Shown here piece by piece: positions 16,540 through 24,354 of a stretch of 64,000 nucleotides of DNA. A model generated the notes under the pieces. That model saw only the letters and a program-made list of their open reading frames with translations, did not search any database and was not told the DNA's origin. Location: the NCBI GenBank assembly GCA_002300355.1, contig NSGV01000001.1, positions 2,232,001 through 2,296,000 on the forward strand, in the 5' to 3' direction. The DNA comes from Streptomyces sp. TLI_235. GTDB taxonomy: Bacteria; Actinomycetota; Actinomycetes; Streptomycetales; Streptomycetaceae. Within the stretch, counting starts at the first letter, position 1. Each line of letters starts with the position of its first letter. The translations under genes and the position numbers were made by a program.

Positions 16540-17814
16540 TCAGGCGAAGAAGTTGCGGACGTGGTGCAGGCCGTCGATCAGCGCATCGACCTCGGCCGGC
16601 GCCGAGTACAGGTAGAACGACGCCCTGGTGGTCGCCGGAACTCCGTACCGCAGGCAGACCGGCCGCGCGCAGTGGTGGCCGACGCGCACGGCGATGCCCT
16701 GCTCGTCGAGCACCTGGCCGACGTCGTGCGGGTGGATGTCGCCGAGCGTGAAGGAGATCGCGGCACCGCGGTCCACGGCCGTGCGCGGGCCGATGATCCG
16801 CAGGTCCGGGACCTCCAGCAGGCGCTCGATCGCGTACTCGGTGATCGCGTGCTCGTGCGCGGCGATCTTCGCCATGCCGATGGCCGACAGGTAGTCGACG
16901 GCCGCGCCGAGGCCGACGGCCTGGGCGATCGGCGGGGTGCCGGCCTCGAACTTGTGCGGCGCCGGGGCGTAGGTGGACGAGCCCATCGTGACGGTCTCGA
17001 TCATCTCGCCGCCGCCCAGGAACGGCGGGAGGTCCTCCAGCAGCTCCTGACGGCCCCACAGCACGCCGATGCCGGTCGGGGCCAGCATCTTGTGGCCGGT
17101 GAAGGCGACGAAGTCGGCCTCCAGCGCCTGCACGTCCAGCACCATGTGCGGGGCGGCCTGCGAGGCGTCGATCACGACCAGGGCGCCGACCGACTGGGCC
17201 TTGCGGACGATGGTCTCGACCGGGTTGAACGTGCCCAGCAGGTTGGAGACCAGGGTGAAGGAGACCACCTTGGTCTTCTCGGTGATCAGCTCGTCGATGT
17301 TCGACAGGTCGAGCCGGCCCTCGTCGGTCAGCCCGAACCACTTCAGCTTCGCGCCGGTGCGCTGCGAGAGCAGCTGCCACGGCACGATGTTGGAGTGGTG
17401 CTCCATCTCGGTGATCACGATCTCGGCGTCCGCGTCGACGCGGTAGGGCTCGTCCGCCCAGCCGAGCATGTTGGCGACCAGGTTGAGCGACTCCGAGGCG
17501 TTCTTGGTGAAGATCACCTCGTCCCGGCTCGGCGCGTTGACGAAGGCCGCGACCTTGTCGCGGGCGCCCTCGTACAGCGCCGTGGCCTCCTCGGCCAGCA
17601 CGTGCACACCGCGGTGCACGTTGGCGTTGTGCTGCTCGTAGTACGCGTTCAGCGCCTCCAGCACCTGGCGCGGCTTCTGCGAGGTGGCCGCGTTGTCCAG
17701 GTAGACCAGCGGCTTGTCGTCGTGCAGCAGGCGCTGCAGGACGGGGAAGTCCTTGCGGATCGCGTCGGTGTCGAGGAGCCCGGTCAGCGCCGAGCCGGTA
17801 TGAGTCGTCGTCAC
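16540..17814 (-). CDS. sufS: cysteine desulfurase, group II
   Basis: 424 residues. PLP-dependent enzyme that moves sulfur from cysteine to SufU. Seen: PLP Schiff-base Lys242 in FTGHKMLAPTG, the ring-stacking His in EMEHHSNIVPWQ (His140 region), the Asp of IDASQAAPH, and the catalytic Cys382 in RVGHHCARPVCLRYGV. The short C-terminal loop marks a class II SufS-type enzyme. The GTG start at 17814 overlaps the sufC stop by four bases (GTGA), so translation is probably coupled. Confidence 0.97.
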   Translation of the reverse strand: MTTTHTGSALTGLLDTDAIRKDFPVLQRLLHDDKPLVYLDNAATSQKPRQVLEALNAYYEQHNANVHRGVHVLAEEATALYEGARDKVAAFVNAPSRDEVIFTKNASESLNLVANMLGWADEPYRVDADAEIVITEMEHHSNIVPWQLLSQRTGAKLKWFGLTDEGRLDLSNIDELITEKTKVVSFTLVSNLLGTFNPVETIVRKAQSVGALVVIDASQAAPHMVLDVQALEADFVAFTGHKMLAPTGIGVLWGRQELLEDLPPFLGGGEMIETVTMGSSTYAPAPHKFEAGTPPIAQAVGLGAAVDYLSAIGMAKIAAHEHAITEYAIERLLEVPDLRIIGPRTAVDRGAAISFTLGDIHPHDVGQVLDEQGIAVRVGHHCARPVCLRYGVPATTRASFYLYSAPAEVDALIDGLHHVRNFFA

Positions 17815-18575
17815 TCGGAAGCGCCGCCCTTCACGTAGCTCTCGTAGCCCTCTTCCTCCAGCTTGTCGGCCAGCTCGGCACCGCCGGACTCGACGATGCG
17901 ACCGGCCGCGAAGACGTGGACGTAGTCGGGCTTGATGTACCGCAGGATGCGGGTGTAGTGGGTGACCAGCAGGGTGCCGACCTCGCCGGTCGAGCGGACC
18001 CGGTTGATGCCCTCGGAGACGACGCGCAGCGCGTCGACGTCCAGGCCCGAGTCGGTCTCGTCGAGGATCGCGATCCTCGGCTTGAGGAGCTCCAGCTGGA
18101 GGATCTCGTGCCGCTTCTTCTCACCGCCGGAGAAGCCCTCGTTGACGTTGCGCTCGGCGAAGGACGGGTCCATCTGGAGCGCGGCCATGGCCTCCTTGAC
18201 CTCCTTCACCCAGAGGCGCAGCTTGGGGGCCTCGCCGCGGACGGCGGTGGCGGCGGTGCGCAGGAAGTTGGAGACGGAGACGCCGGGGACCTCGACCGGG
18301 TACTGCATGGCCAGGAAGACGCCCGCGCGGGCCCGCTCGTCGACGGACATCGCCAGCACGTCCTCGCCGTCCAGCAGCACCGAGCCGCTGGTCACGGTGT
18401 ACTTCGGGTGCCCGGCCAGCGAGTAGGCGAGGGTGGACTTGCCGGAGCCGTTGGGGCCCATGATGGCGTGGGTCTCGCCCTGCTTCACGGTCAGGTCGAC
18501 GCCGCGGAGGATCTCGCGGGGGCCCGACTCGGCCTCGACGGAGACGTGCAGGTCGCGGATTTCAAGCGTTGCCAT
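17811..18575 (-). CDS. sufC: Fe-S assembly ATPase
   Basis: 254-residue ABC-type ATPase of the SufBCD scaffold complex, cytoplasmic and not a transporter. Walker A is GPNGSGKSTL (about residues 39-48), followed by a Q-loop in LAMQYPVEVPG. The signature is FSGGEKKRHEI, Walker B is PRIAILDETDSGLD, and the H-loop is VTHYTRILRYI. The DETDSGLD variant is typical of SufC. Start at ATG 18575, six bases after the Rieske stop. Confidence 0.97.
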   Translation of the reverse strand: MATLEIRDLHVSVEAESGPREILRGVDLTVKQGETHAIMGPNGSGKSTLAYSLAGHPKYTVTSGSVLLDGEDVLAMSVDERARAGVFLAMQYPVEVPGVSVSNFLRTAATAVRGEAPKLRLWVKEVKEAMAALQMDPSFAERNVNEGFSGGEKKRHEILQLELLKPRIAILDETDSGLDVDALRVVSEGINRVRSTGEVGTLLVTHYTRILRYIKPDYVHVFAAGRIVESGGAELADKLEEEGYESYVKGGASE

Positions 18576-18581
18576 GTGTAC

Positions 18582-18899
18582 TCAGGACTCCTGGTTGACG
18601 GAGACGAGCACATCGTCCCCTTCGATCTTTACGGGGTAGACGGCGACCGGCTTGGTGGCGGGCAGCCCGGACGGCTTGCCGGTGCGCAGGTCGAAGCTCG
18701 ATCCGTGCAGCCAGCACTCGATCATGCAGTCCTCGACCTCGCCCTCGGACAGCGAGACGTTGGCGTGCGAGCAGGTGTCGTTGACGGCGAACACGCCCTC
18801 GTCGGTGCGGACCACCGACACGGCGACACCGTTGAGCTCGACCCGGCGAGGGACGTCCTCGGCCAGGTCGCTCAGCGAGCACGCACGGAGGAAACTCAT
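18582..18899 (-). CDS. Rieske-type non-haem [2Fe-2S] ferredoxin within the suf operon
   Basis: 105-residue small Rieske protein. Cluster ligands: Cys-x-His in NDTCSHANVSLSEG and Cys-x2-His in IECWLHGSSFDLRTG. No signal or membrane anchor, so it is a cytosolic electron carrier. It lies between sufD and sufC. Its ATG overlaps the sufD stop by four bases (ATGA), and sufC follows after six bases, so it is a bona fide operon member. Inference: it may supply electrons for cluster assembly. The specific partner is unknown. Confidence 0.93.
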   Translation of the reverse strand: MSFLRACSLSDLAEDVPRRVELNGVAVSVVRTDEGVFAVNDTCSHANVSLSEGEVEDCMIECWLHGSSFDLRTGKPSGLPATKPVAVYPVKIEGDDVLVSVNQES

Positions 18900-20131
18900 G
18901 CGACCGTCGCTTCCAGCTCGGCCTCGATCTTCTCCATGAGGTGGTCCTGGATCTCGGCGACGCCGATCTGCTGGACGAGCTCGGCGAAGAAGCCGCGGAC
19001 CACCAGGCGGCGGGCCTCGTCGGCCGGGATGCCGCGGGCCTGCAGGTAGAACAGCTGCTCGTCGTCGAAGCGGCCGGTCGCGGAGGCGTGGCCGGCGCCG
19101 ACGATCTCGCCGGTCTCGATCTCCAGGTTCGGGATCGAGTCGACCCGGGCGCCGTCGGTGAGCACCAGGTTGCGGTTGTGCTCGTAGGTGTCGGTGCCGA
19201 CGGCGGCGGCGCGGATCAGCACGTCGCCGACCCAGACCGCGTGCGCGTCCTGGCCCTGCAGGGCGCCCTTGTAGACCACGTTGGAGCGGCAGTGCGGGGT
19301 GTCGTGGTCGATGACCAGACGGTGCTCCAGGTGCTGGCCCGCGTCCGCGAAGTACAGGCCGAACAGCTCGGCCTCGCCGCCGGAGGCGGCGTAGACCACC
19401 CGCGGGTGGATGCGGACCAGGTCGCCGCCGAAGGTGACCACGACCGACTTGAAGGTGGCGTCGCGGCCGACCAGGGCGGAGTGCTGGGCGGCGTGCACCG
19501 CGTCGCGCTCCCAGTCCTGGACGGAGACGAAGGTCAGCTTGGCGCCCTCGCCGACGAGCAGCTCGACGTTGGCGGCGCGGGTGCCGGTGCCGGTGTGGTT
19601 GATCACCACGACGGCCTCGGCGAACGGCTTGACGTCGACGACCACGTGGGCGAAGCGGACGCCGCCCTCGCCGTGCACGTCGATCCTCACCGGCTCGGTG
19701 AGCACCTGCTCCTTGGGGACGGTGACCACCAGGGCCTGCTCGAAGGCGCTGAACGCCTGGGCGGCGACCCGGTCGACCGGCTTGCCGGCGGCGCCCAGGC
19801 GGGCGTCGTCCCGGCCGACGGTCTCGGCGGTGACGCCGTCCGGCAGCGCCAGCTCCAGCTTGTCCTGGCCGGTGGCACCCTCGGCGGCGGTGCCGTCGTG
19901 CAGGCCGTTCAGGCGGTGCAGCGGGGTGAACCGCCAGTCCTCCTCGCGCCCGGTCGGCACGGGGAAGTCGTTCACGTCGTAGGACGGCTTGACCGCGACG
20001 CGGGCGTCGATCGGCTGCTGCACGGCGGTGCGGCCGGTACCGGGGCCGGCCAGCTGCGCGCCGGTGCCGGCGGTGCCGACCTCGATCGAACCGGCGGTGG
20101 TGGCACCGCTAGGGGTGTTGACGTCAGCCAT
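18896..20131 (-). CDS. sufD: Fe-S assembly scaffold subunit SufD
   Basis: 411-residue SufB/SufD core-domain protein. The N-terminus is Gly/Thr-rich and variable; the beta-helix core begins around residue 130. Landmarks include FPVPTGREEDWRFTPL, LFGLYFADAGQHLEHRLVID, NVVYKGALQGQDAHAVWVGD, IPNLEIETGEIVGAGHASAT and GRFDDEQLFYLQARGIPADE. The late conserved His (GAGHAS) thought to help cluster formation is retained. It pairs with SufB and SufC. Start at ATG 20131, 54 bases after sufB. Confidence 0.95.
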   Translation of the reverse strand: MADVNTPSGATTAGSIEVGTAGTGAQLAGPGTGRTAVQQPIDARVAVKPSYDVNDFPVPTGREEDWRFTPLHRLNGLHDGTAAEGATGQDKLELALPDGVTAETVGRDDARLGAAGKPVDRVAAQAFSAFEQALVVTVPKEQVLTEPVRIDVHGEGGVRFAHVVVDVKPFAEAVVVINHTGTGTRAANVELLVGEGAKLTFVSVQDWERDAVHAAQHSALVGRDATFKSVVVTFGGDLVRIHPRVVYAASGGEAELFGLYFADAGQHLEHRLVIDHDTPHCRSNVVYKGALQGQDAHAVWVGDVLIRAAAVGTDTYEHNRNLVLTDGARVDSIPNLEIETGEIVGAGHASATGRFDDEQLFYLQARGIPADEARRLVVRGFFAELVQQIGVAEIQDHLMEKIEAELEATVA

Positions 20132-20185
20132 GGCTGTCGTAGTGCTCTCTTCCTGGGATACGGGACGGACGGGGGCGGTGGGGCG

Positions 20186-21598
20186 TCAGCCGACCGCGCC
20201 CTCCATCTGCAGCTCGATCAGCCGGTTGAGCTCCAGCGCGTACTCCATCGGCAGCTCGCGCGCGATCGGCTCGACGAAGCCGCGGACGATCATCGCCATG
20301 GCCTCCTGCTCGGTCATGCCGCGGCTCATCAGGTAGAAGAGCTGGTCCTCGCTGACCTTGGAGACCGTCGCCTCGTGGCCCATGGAGACGTCGTCCTCGC
20401 GGACGTCGACGTACGGGTAGGTGTCCGAGCGGGAGATCGTGTCGACCAGCAGCGCGTCGCAGAGCACGTTGGACTTGGCGCCGTGCGAGCCCTCGCCGAT
20501 CTCGATCAGGCCGCGGTACGAGGTGCGGCCGCCGCCGCGGGCCACCGACTTGGAGACGATGGACGACGAGGTGTGCGGCGCCATGTGCACCATCTTGGCG
20601 CCCGCGTCCTGGTGCTGGCCCTCGCCGGCGAAGGCGATGGAGAGCGTCTCGCCCTTGGCGTGCTCGCCCATCAGGTAGACCGCCGGGTACTTCATGGTCA
20701 CCTTGGAGCCGATGTTGCCGTCGACCCACTCCATGGTCGCGCCCTCGTACGCCACGGCGCGCTTGGTGACCAGGTTGTAGACGTTGTTCGACCAGTTCTG
20801 GATGGTCGTGTAGCGGCAGCGGCCGCCCTTCTTGACGATGATCTCCACGACCGCGGAGTGCAGCGAGTCGGAGGAGTAGATCGGCGCGGTGCAGCCCTCG
20901 ACGTAGTGGACGTAGGCGTCCTCGTCGACGATGATCAGCGTCCGCTCGAACTGGCCCATGTTCTCGGTGTTGATCCGGAAGTAGGCCTGCAGCGGGATGT
21001 CGACGTGCACGCCCTTCGGCACGTAGATGAACGAGCCGCCCGACCACACGGCGGTGTTCAGCGAGGCGAACTTGTTGTCACCCACCGGGATGACGGTGCC
21101 GAAGTACTCCTTGAAGAGCTCCGGGTGCTCGCGCAGCGCCGTGTCGGTGTCCAGGAAGATGACGCCCTGCTGCTCCAGGTCCTCGCGGATCTGGTGGTAG
21201 ACGACCTCGGACTCGTACTGGGCGGCGACACCGGCGACCAGGCGCTGCTTCTCCGCCTCCGGGATGCCCAGCTTGTCGTACGTCGCCTTGATGTCGGCGG
21301 GCAGGTCCTCCCAGGACTCGGCCTGCTTCTCGGTGGAGCGCACGAAGTACTTGATGTTGTCGAAGTCGATGCCCGACAGGTCGGAGCCCCAGGTCGGCAT
21401 GGGCTTCTTGCCGAAGAGCTTCAGGCCCTTGAGACGCAGGTTGAGCATCCACTCGGACTCGTTCTTCTTCGCCGAGATGTCGCGCACGACCTCCTCGCTG
21501 AGACCGCGCTTGGCAACCGCGCCGGCCTCGTCGGAGTCGGCCCAGCCGTACTCGTAGGTGCCCAGGCCTTCGAGCTCGGGGTGTGCGATGTCAGTCAT
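20186..21598 (-). CDS. sufB: Fe-S assembly scaffold subunit SufB
   Basis: 470 residues. The N-terminal domain ends near [20 protein letters not shown]. The core contains [37 protein letters not shown], a Cys in [54 protein letters not shown] and [19 protein letters not shown]. Known: SufB carries the nascent cluster. The ATG at 21598 overlaps the 3' end of sufR by eight bases, so the regulator and the first structural gene are translationally linked. Confidence 0.97.
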   Translation of the reverse strand: MTDIAHPELEGLGTYEYGWADSDEAGAVAKRGLSEEVVRDISAKKNESEWMLNLRLKGLKLFGKKPMPTWGSDLSGIDFDNIKYFVRSTEKQAESWEDLPADIKATYDKLGIPEAEKQRLVAGVAAQYESEVVYHQIREDLEQQGVIFLDTDTALREHPELFKEYFGTVIPVGDNKFASLNTAVWSGGSFIYVPKGVHVDIPLQAYFRINTENMGQFERTLIIVDEDAYVHYVEGCTAPIYSSDSLHSAVVEIIVKKGGRCRYTTIQNWSNNVYNLVTKRAVAYEGATMEWVDGNIGSKVTMKYPAVYLMGEHAKGETLSIAFAGEGQHQDAGAKMVHMAPHTSSSIVSKSVARGGGRTSYRGLIEIGEGSHGAKSNVLCDALLVDTISRSDTYPYVDVREDDVSMGHEATVSKVSEDQLFYLMSRGMTEQEAMAMIVRGFVEPIARELPMEYALELNRLIELQMEGAVG

Positions 21599-22445
21599 GC
21601 GAGGTTCCTCCGCGCGGACGAGCCGTTTCATTGGGGGACGTACCGGCAGTCGGCACGGCACCGGGCGCCCGCTCGGCGGACGACGGTGCGGCACCGGATG
21701 CCGGCACATAGGTGGTGCAGACCCCGTCGCCGTGGGCGATCGTGGCCAGCCTTTGCACATGGGTGCCCAGGAGCTGCGAGAAGACCTCGGTCTCGGCCTC
21801 GCAGAGCTGCGGGAACTGCTCGGCGATGTGCGCGACCGGGCAGTGGTGCTGGCAGAGCTGGGCTCCCGCGGGGGCCTTGGCGGCGGCCGCGGACGGCACC
21901 CGCCGCACCGTGGCAGCGTACCCGTCGGCGCTCAGCGCCTCCGCGAGCGCCTCGGCGCGGTGACCCGCAGCGGCCCGCTCCAGGCTGCTCAGGTACTTCT
22001 GGCCCTGCTTGGCGAAACGGGCCCGAGCGAAGGCGGCGACCGCCTCCTCGCCCGCCGTGCCGCCGCCCACCGACTCCGAGATCCAGCGCAGCGCGTCGGC
22101 TGCGAGCTGGTCGTACGCCTGGTAGAAGGCGTCCCGGCCGGACTCGGTGAGAGCGAAGACCTTGGCCGGCCGGCCGCGGCCACGGCTGCCGTACACCCGC
22201 TGCTCACGGGACTCGACCAGGCCGGCGGCGGCCAGCGAGTCCAGGTGGCGGCGGACGGCGGCCGCGGTCAGCCCGAGGCGGCTGGCCAGGTCGGCGGCGG
22301 ACGACGGACCGTGGTCCAGGACCGAGCGGGCGACCCGGTCCCGGGTCGCCCGATGGCCCTCCAGCAGGACCTCCGTCGCTGTCGCGGGCACGGCGCAGCC
22401 GGGGGCCGTCTCGGCCGCCCCGTCCTGTGCTGAGTGCTCGCGCAT
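21591..22445 (-). CDS. sufR: SufR, Fe-S sensing repressor of the suf operon
   Basis: 284 residues. A winged-helix N-terminal domain ([21 protein letters not shown], then [14 protein letters not shown] as the wing) binds DNA. The C-terminal sensor has Cys198, Cys202, Cys215 and Cys243, i.e. C-x3-C-x12-C-x27-C in [20 protein letters not shown] and GDGVCTTY, suited to a [4Fe-4S] cluster. Known: holo-SufR represses suf in cyanobacteria and actinobacteria, and cluster loss derepresses it. The gene leads the operon, consistent with autoregulation, and a CAAC-N6-GTTG operator lies nine bases upstream of its start. ATG at 22445 chosen; an in-frame extension to 22502 would run across the operator. Confidence 0.95.
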   Translation of the reverse strand: MREHSAQDGAAETAPGCAVPATATEVLLEGHRATRDRVARSVLDHGPSSAADLASRLGLTAAAVRRHLDSLAAAGLVESREQRVYGSRGRGRPAKVFALTESGRDAFYQAYDQLAADALRWISESVGGGTAGEEAVAAFARARFAKQGQKYLSSLERAAAGHRAEALAEALSADGYAATVRRVPSAAAAKAPAGAQLCQHHCPVAHIAEQFPQLCEAETEVFSQLLGTHVQRLATIAHGDGVCTTYVPASGAAPSSAERAPGAVPTAGTSPNETARPRGGTSHD

Positions 22446-22453
22446 GTTTTTCA

Positions 22454-22467
22454 CAACACCATTGTTG
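22454..22467. promoter_or_regulatory. SufR operator, perfect CAAC-N6-GTTG
   Basis: CAACACCATTGTTG matches exactly the inverted-repeat operator CAAC-N6-GTTG described for SufR. It sits 9-22 bases upstream of the sufR ATG, where a bound dimer would block the promoter or the early transcript. Confidence 0.85.
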
Positions 22468-22475
22468 CGTAATTC

Positions 22476-22488
22476 GTTCCGATGGAAC
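22476..22488. promoter_or_regulatory. second palindrome upstream of sufR
   Basis: GTTCCGATGGAAC is a perfect 5-bp inverted repeat around GAT, nine bases from the SufR operator and on the opposite side of sufR. It does not match CAAC-N6-GTTG. It may be part of the promoter or a site for a second regulator; unproven. Confidence 0.4.
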
Positions 22489-22527
22489 AAGCCGTGATCC
22501 ACGCCTCAGCGGTGTCCTCAATCACGC

Positions 22528-22542
22528 AGGTAAGCCTTACCT
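22528..22542. promoter_or_regulatory. iron box (DmdR1/IdeR/DtxR-type), perfect 15-bp core
   Basis: AGGTAAGCCTTACCT is a perfect 7-1-7 palindrome and fits the DtxR-family core AGGTWAGSCTWACCT at every position. It lies 83 bases upstream of sufR and 68 bases upstream of the divergent ABC transporter, so it could control either or both. Confidence 0.82.
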
Positions 22543-22597
22543 GGCCTGGGGCGGCGGGAGGTCCGGGGCGGTGTCCGGAGCCGGTCGGCAGCCCTCT

Positions 22598-22603
22598 TAC
22601 ACT
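22598..22603 (+). promoter_or_regulatory. candidate -10 (TACACT), leaderless ABC transporter transcript
   Basis: TACACT ends seven bases before the ATG at 22611. No Shine-Dalgarno sequence is present, suggesting a leaderless message. If so, the iron box at 22528-22542 lies about 55 bases upstream of this -10, too far to overlap it. Confidence 0.45.
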
Positions 22604-22610
22604 CGCCGGT

Positions 22611-23531
22611 ATGCGACTCGAACCCGCCGTAGAGGTGGCCGGGCTGGTCAAGCGCTACGGCGAGAAGACGGCCGTCGACGGCCTCGACCTCACCATGGCC
22701 CGCGGCACCGTCACCGCCGTCCTCGGCCCGAACGGCGCCGGCAAGACCACCACGATCGAGATGTGCGAGGGCTACCGCCGGCCCGACGCCGGCACCGTCC
22801 GGGTGCTCGGCCTCGACCCGGTCGCCGACGGCGCCGCACTGCGCCCGCGGATCGGCGTGATGCTCCAGTCGGGTGGCGTCTACCCGGGCGCCCGCGCGGT
22901 CGAGATGCTGCAGCACACCGCGAAGCTCTACGCCGACCCGCTGGACGTGCCCGGGCTGGTCGAGCGCCTCGGCCTCGGCTCCTGCGGGCGCACCGCCTAC
23001 CGCCGGCTCTCCGGCGGCCAGCAGCAGCGCCTCGCACTCGCCATGGCCGTGGTCGGCCGCCCCAAACTGGTCTTCCTGGACGAGCCCACGGCCGGCCTCG
23101 ACCCGCAGGCCCGCCGCGCCACCTGGGAGCTGGTCCGCGAGCTGCGCGCCGACGGGGTGACCGTGGTGGTCACCACCCACCACATGGACGAGGCCGAGCA
23201 GCTCGCCGACGAGGTCGTCATCGTCGACCACGGCCGGGTCGTCGCCACCGGCTCTCCCGCCGACCTCTGCCGGGCCGAGGACGGGGTCCGTTTCGGCGCG
23301 CCCGGCGGCCTGGACCTCACCGGGCTGCGGGCCGTGCTGCCGGCCGGCGCGGTGGCCGTCGAGGCCGCCCCCGGCGCGTACCGGGTGGACGCCCCGGTCG
23401 ACCCGCAGCTGCTGGCCGCCGTCACCGCCTGGTGCGCCGAGACCGGTGTGATGCCGGAGGGGCTGGCCGTGCAGCGGCGCAGCCTGGAGGACGTCTTCCT
23501 GGAGCTGACCGGACGGGAGCTGCGCTCGTGA
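22611..23531 (+). CDS. ABC transporter ATP-binding protein (ABC-2 export type)
   Basis: 306 residues. Walker A is GPNGAGKTTTIEMCEGY, the Q-loop region is GVMLQSGGVYPGA, the signature is LSGGQQQRLALAMA and Walker B is PKLVFLDEPTAGLDPQA. The H-loop is VTTHHMDEAEQLAD. A C-terminal extension of about 70 residues ends LEDVFLELTGRELRS, as in drug/daunorubicin-type exporters. It overlaps the permease gene by four bases (GTGA). It is divergent from sufR; the same neighbour pairing occurs beside mycobacterial suf genes as I recall. Substrate unknown; an iron box upstream points to iron-related use. Confidence 0.94.
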   Translation: MRLEPAVEVAGLVKRYGEKTAVDGLDLTMARGTVTAVLGPNGAGKTTTIEMCEGYRRPDAGTVRVLGLDPVADGAALRPRIGVMLQSGGVYPGARAVEMLQHTAKLYADPLDVPGLVERLGLGSCGRTAYRRLSGGQQQRLALAMAVVGRPKLVFLDEPTAGLDPQARRATWELVRELRADGVTVVVTTHHMDEAEQLADEVVIVDHGRVVATGSPADLCRAEDGVRFGAPGGLDLTGLRAVLPAGAVAVEAAPGAYRVDAPVDPQLLAAVTAWCAETGVMPEGLAVQRRSLEDVFLELTGRELRS

Positions 23532-24292
23532 CCGACTACTCGCCGCGGCCGGGCGCCGCCCCGGTCGGCCGGATGCTGCTGGCGCAGACCGCGCTGGAGA
23601 CCCGGATGCTGCTGCGCAACGGCGAGCAGCTGCTGCTGACCGTGATCATCCCGACCGTGCTGCTGGTGCTGTTCAGCGCCGTGGACATCGTCGCCGTGGA
23701 CGGCCCCGGCAAGCGGGTCGACTTCCTGGCGCCCGGCCTGCTGGCGCTCGCGGTGATGTCCACCGCGTTCACCGGGCAGGCGATCGCCACCGGCTTCGAG
23801 CGCCGCTACGGCGTGCTGAAGCGGCTCGGCGCGACCCCGCTGCCGCGCTGGGCGCTGCTGACCGCGAAGACCGGCTGCGTGCTGGTGACCGAGGCGCTGC
23901 AGGTGGCGCTGCTGACGGTGATCGCGCTGGCGCTGGGCTGGTCGCCGCAGGGCGACCCGCTCGCGGTCGCCGGGCTGCTGGTGCTCGGCACCGCCGCATT
24001 CTCGGGCCTCGGCCTGCTGATGGCGGGCACGCTGAAGGCGGAGGCCACGCTGGCTGGCGCGAACCTGGTCTTCGTCCTGCTGCTGCTGGTCGGCGGCGTG
24101 GTGGTGCCGCTGTCGCGGTTCCCGGAGGCCGTCCGCCCGGTGCTGGAGCTGCTGCCGATCAGCGCGCTCTCGGACGGGCTGCGCTCGGTGCTGCAGGACG
24201 GCGCCGGGGCGCCCTGGTCGGACCTCGGGGTGCTGGCCGTCTGGTCGGTGCTGGGGCTGGGCGCGGCGGCGCGCTTCTTCCGCTGGGAGTGA
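23528..24292 (+). CDS. ABC-2 type transporter permease
   Basis: 254 residues with six hydrophobic segments (LLLTVIIPTVLLVLFSAVDI; LLALAVMSTAFTGQAIATGF; ALLTVIALALGWSPQ; GLLVLGTAAFSGLGLLMAGT; LVFVLLLLVGGVVVPL; LAVWSVLGLGAAARFF). The FERRYGVLKRLGATPLPRW loop is typical of ABC-2 permeases. The GTG start overlaps the ATPase stop, so the two are co-translated and probably form a 2:2 exporter. It is followed by a strong hairpin. Confidence 0.93.
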   Translation: MTDYSPRPGAAPVGRMLLAQTALETRMLLRNGEQLLLTVIIPTVLLVLFSAVDIVAVDGPGKRVDFLAPGLLALAVMSTAFTGQAIATGFERRYGVLKRLGATPLPRWALLTAKTGCVLVTEALQVALLTVIALALGWSPQGDPLAVAGLLVLGTAAFSGLGLLMAGTLKAEATLAGANLVFVLLLLVGGVVVPLSRFPEAVRPVLELLPISALSDGLRSVLQDGAGAPWSDLGVLAVWSVLGLGAAARFFRWE

Positions 24293-24305
24293 GCCCCGGC
24301 GCGGC

Positions 24306-24336
24306 GGTGCCCCGTACCCGGCGGGTACGGGGCACC
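24306..24336. terminator. bidirectional hairpin terminator
   Basis: Perfect 14-bp stem (24306-24319 with 24323-24336) and a 3-base loop, placed between convergent genes 14 bases after the permease stop and 19 bases from the stop of the anchored-protein pseudogene. Confidence 0.8.
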
Positions 24337-24354
24337 GTCGTGTCCGGGGCCGGG

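Noticed and set aside
18941-22150. 1069-codon plus-strand open frame across the suf operon
   Set aside because: It is the antisense of sufD-sufB-sufR; the protein is Val/Gly/Asp/Leu-rich low complexity with no family motif, a GC-skew artefact. Similar long frames elsewhere were rejected for the same reason.
22482-22610. Upstream in-frame start for the ABC ATPase at 22482
   Set aside because: The added residues cross the iron box and have no homology to ABC N-termini; ATG 22611 begins the family sequence and has a -10 in place.
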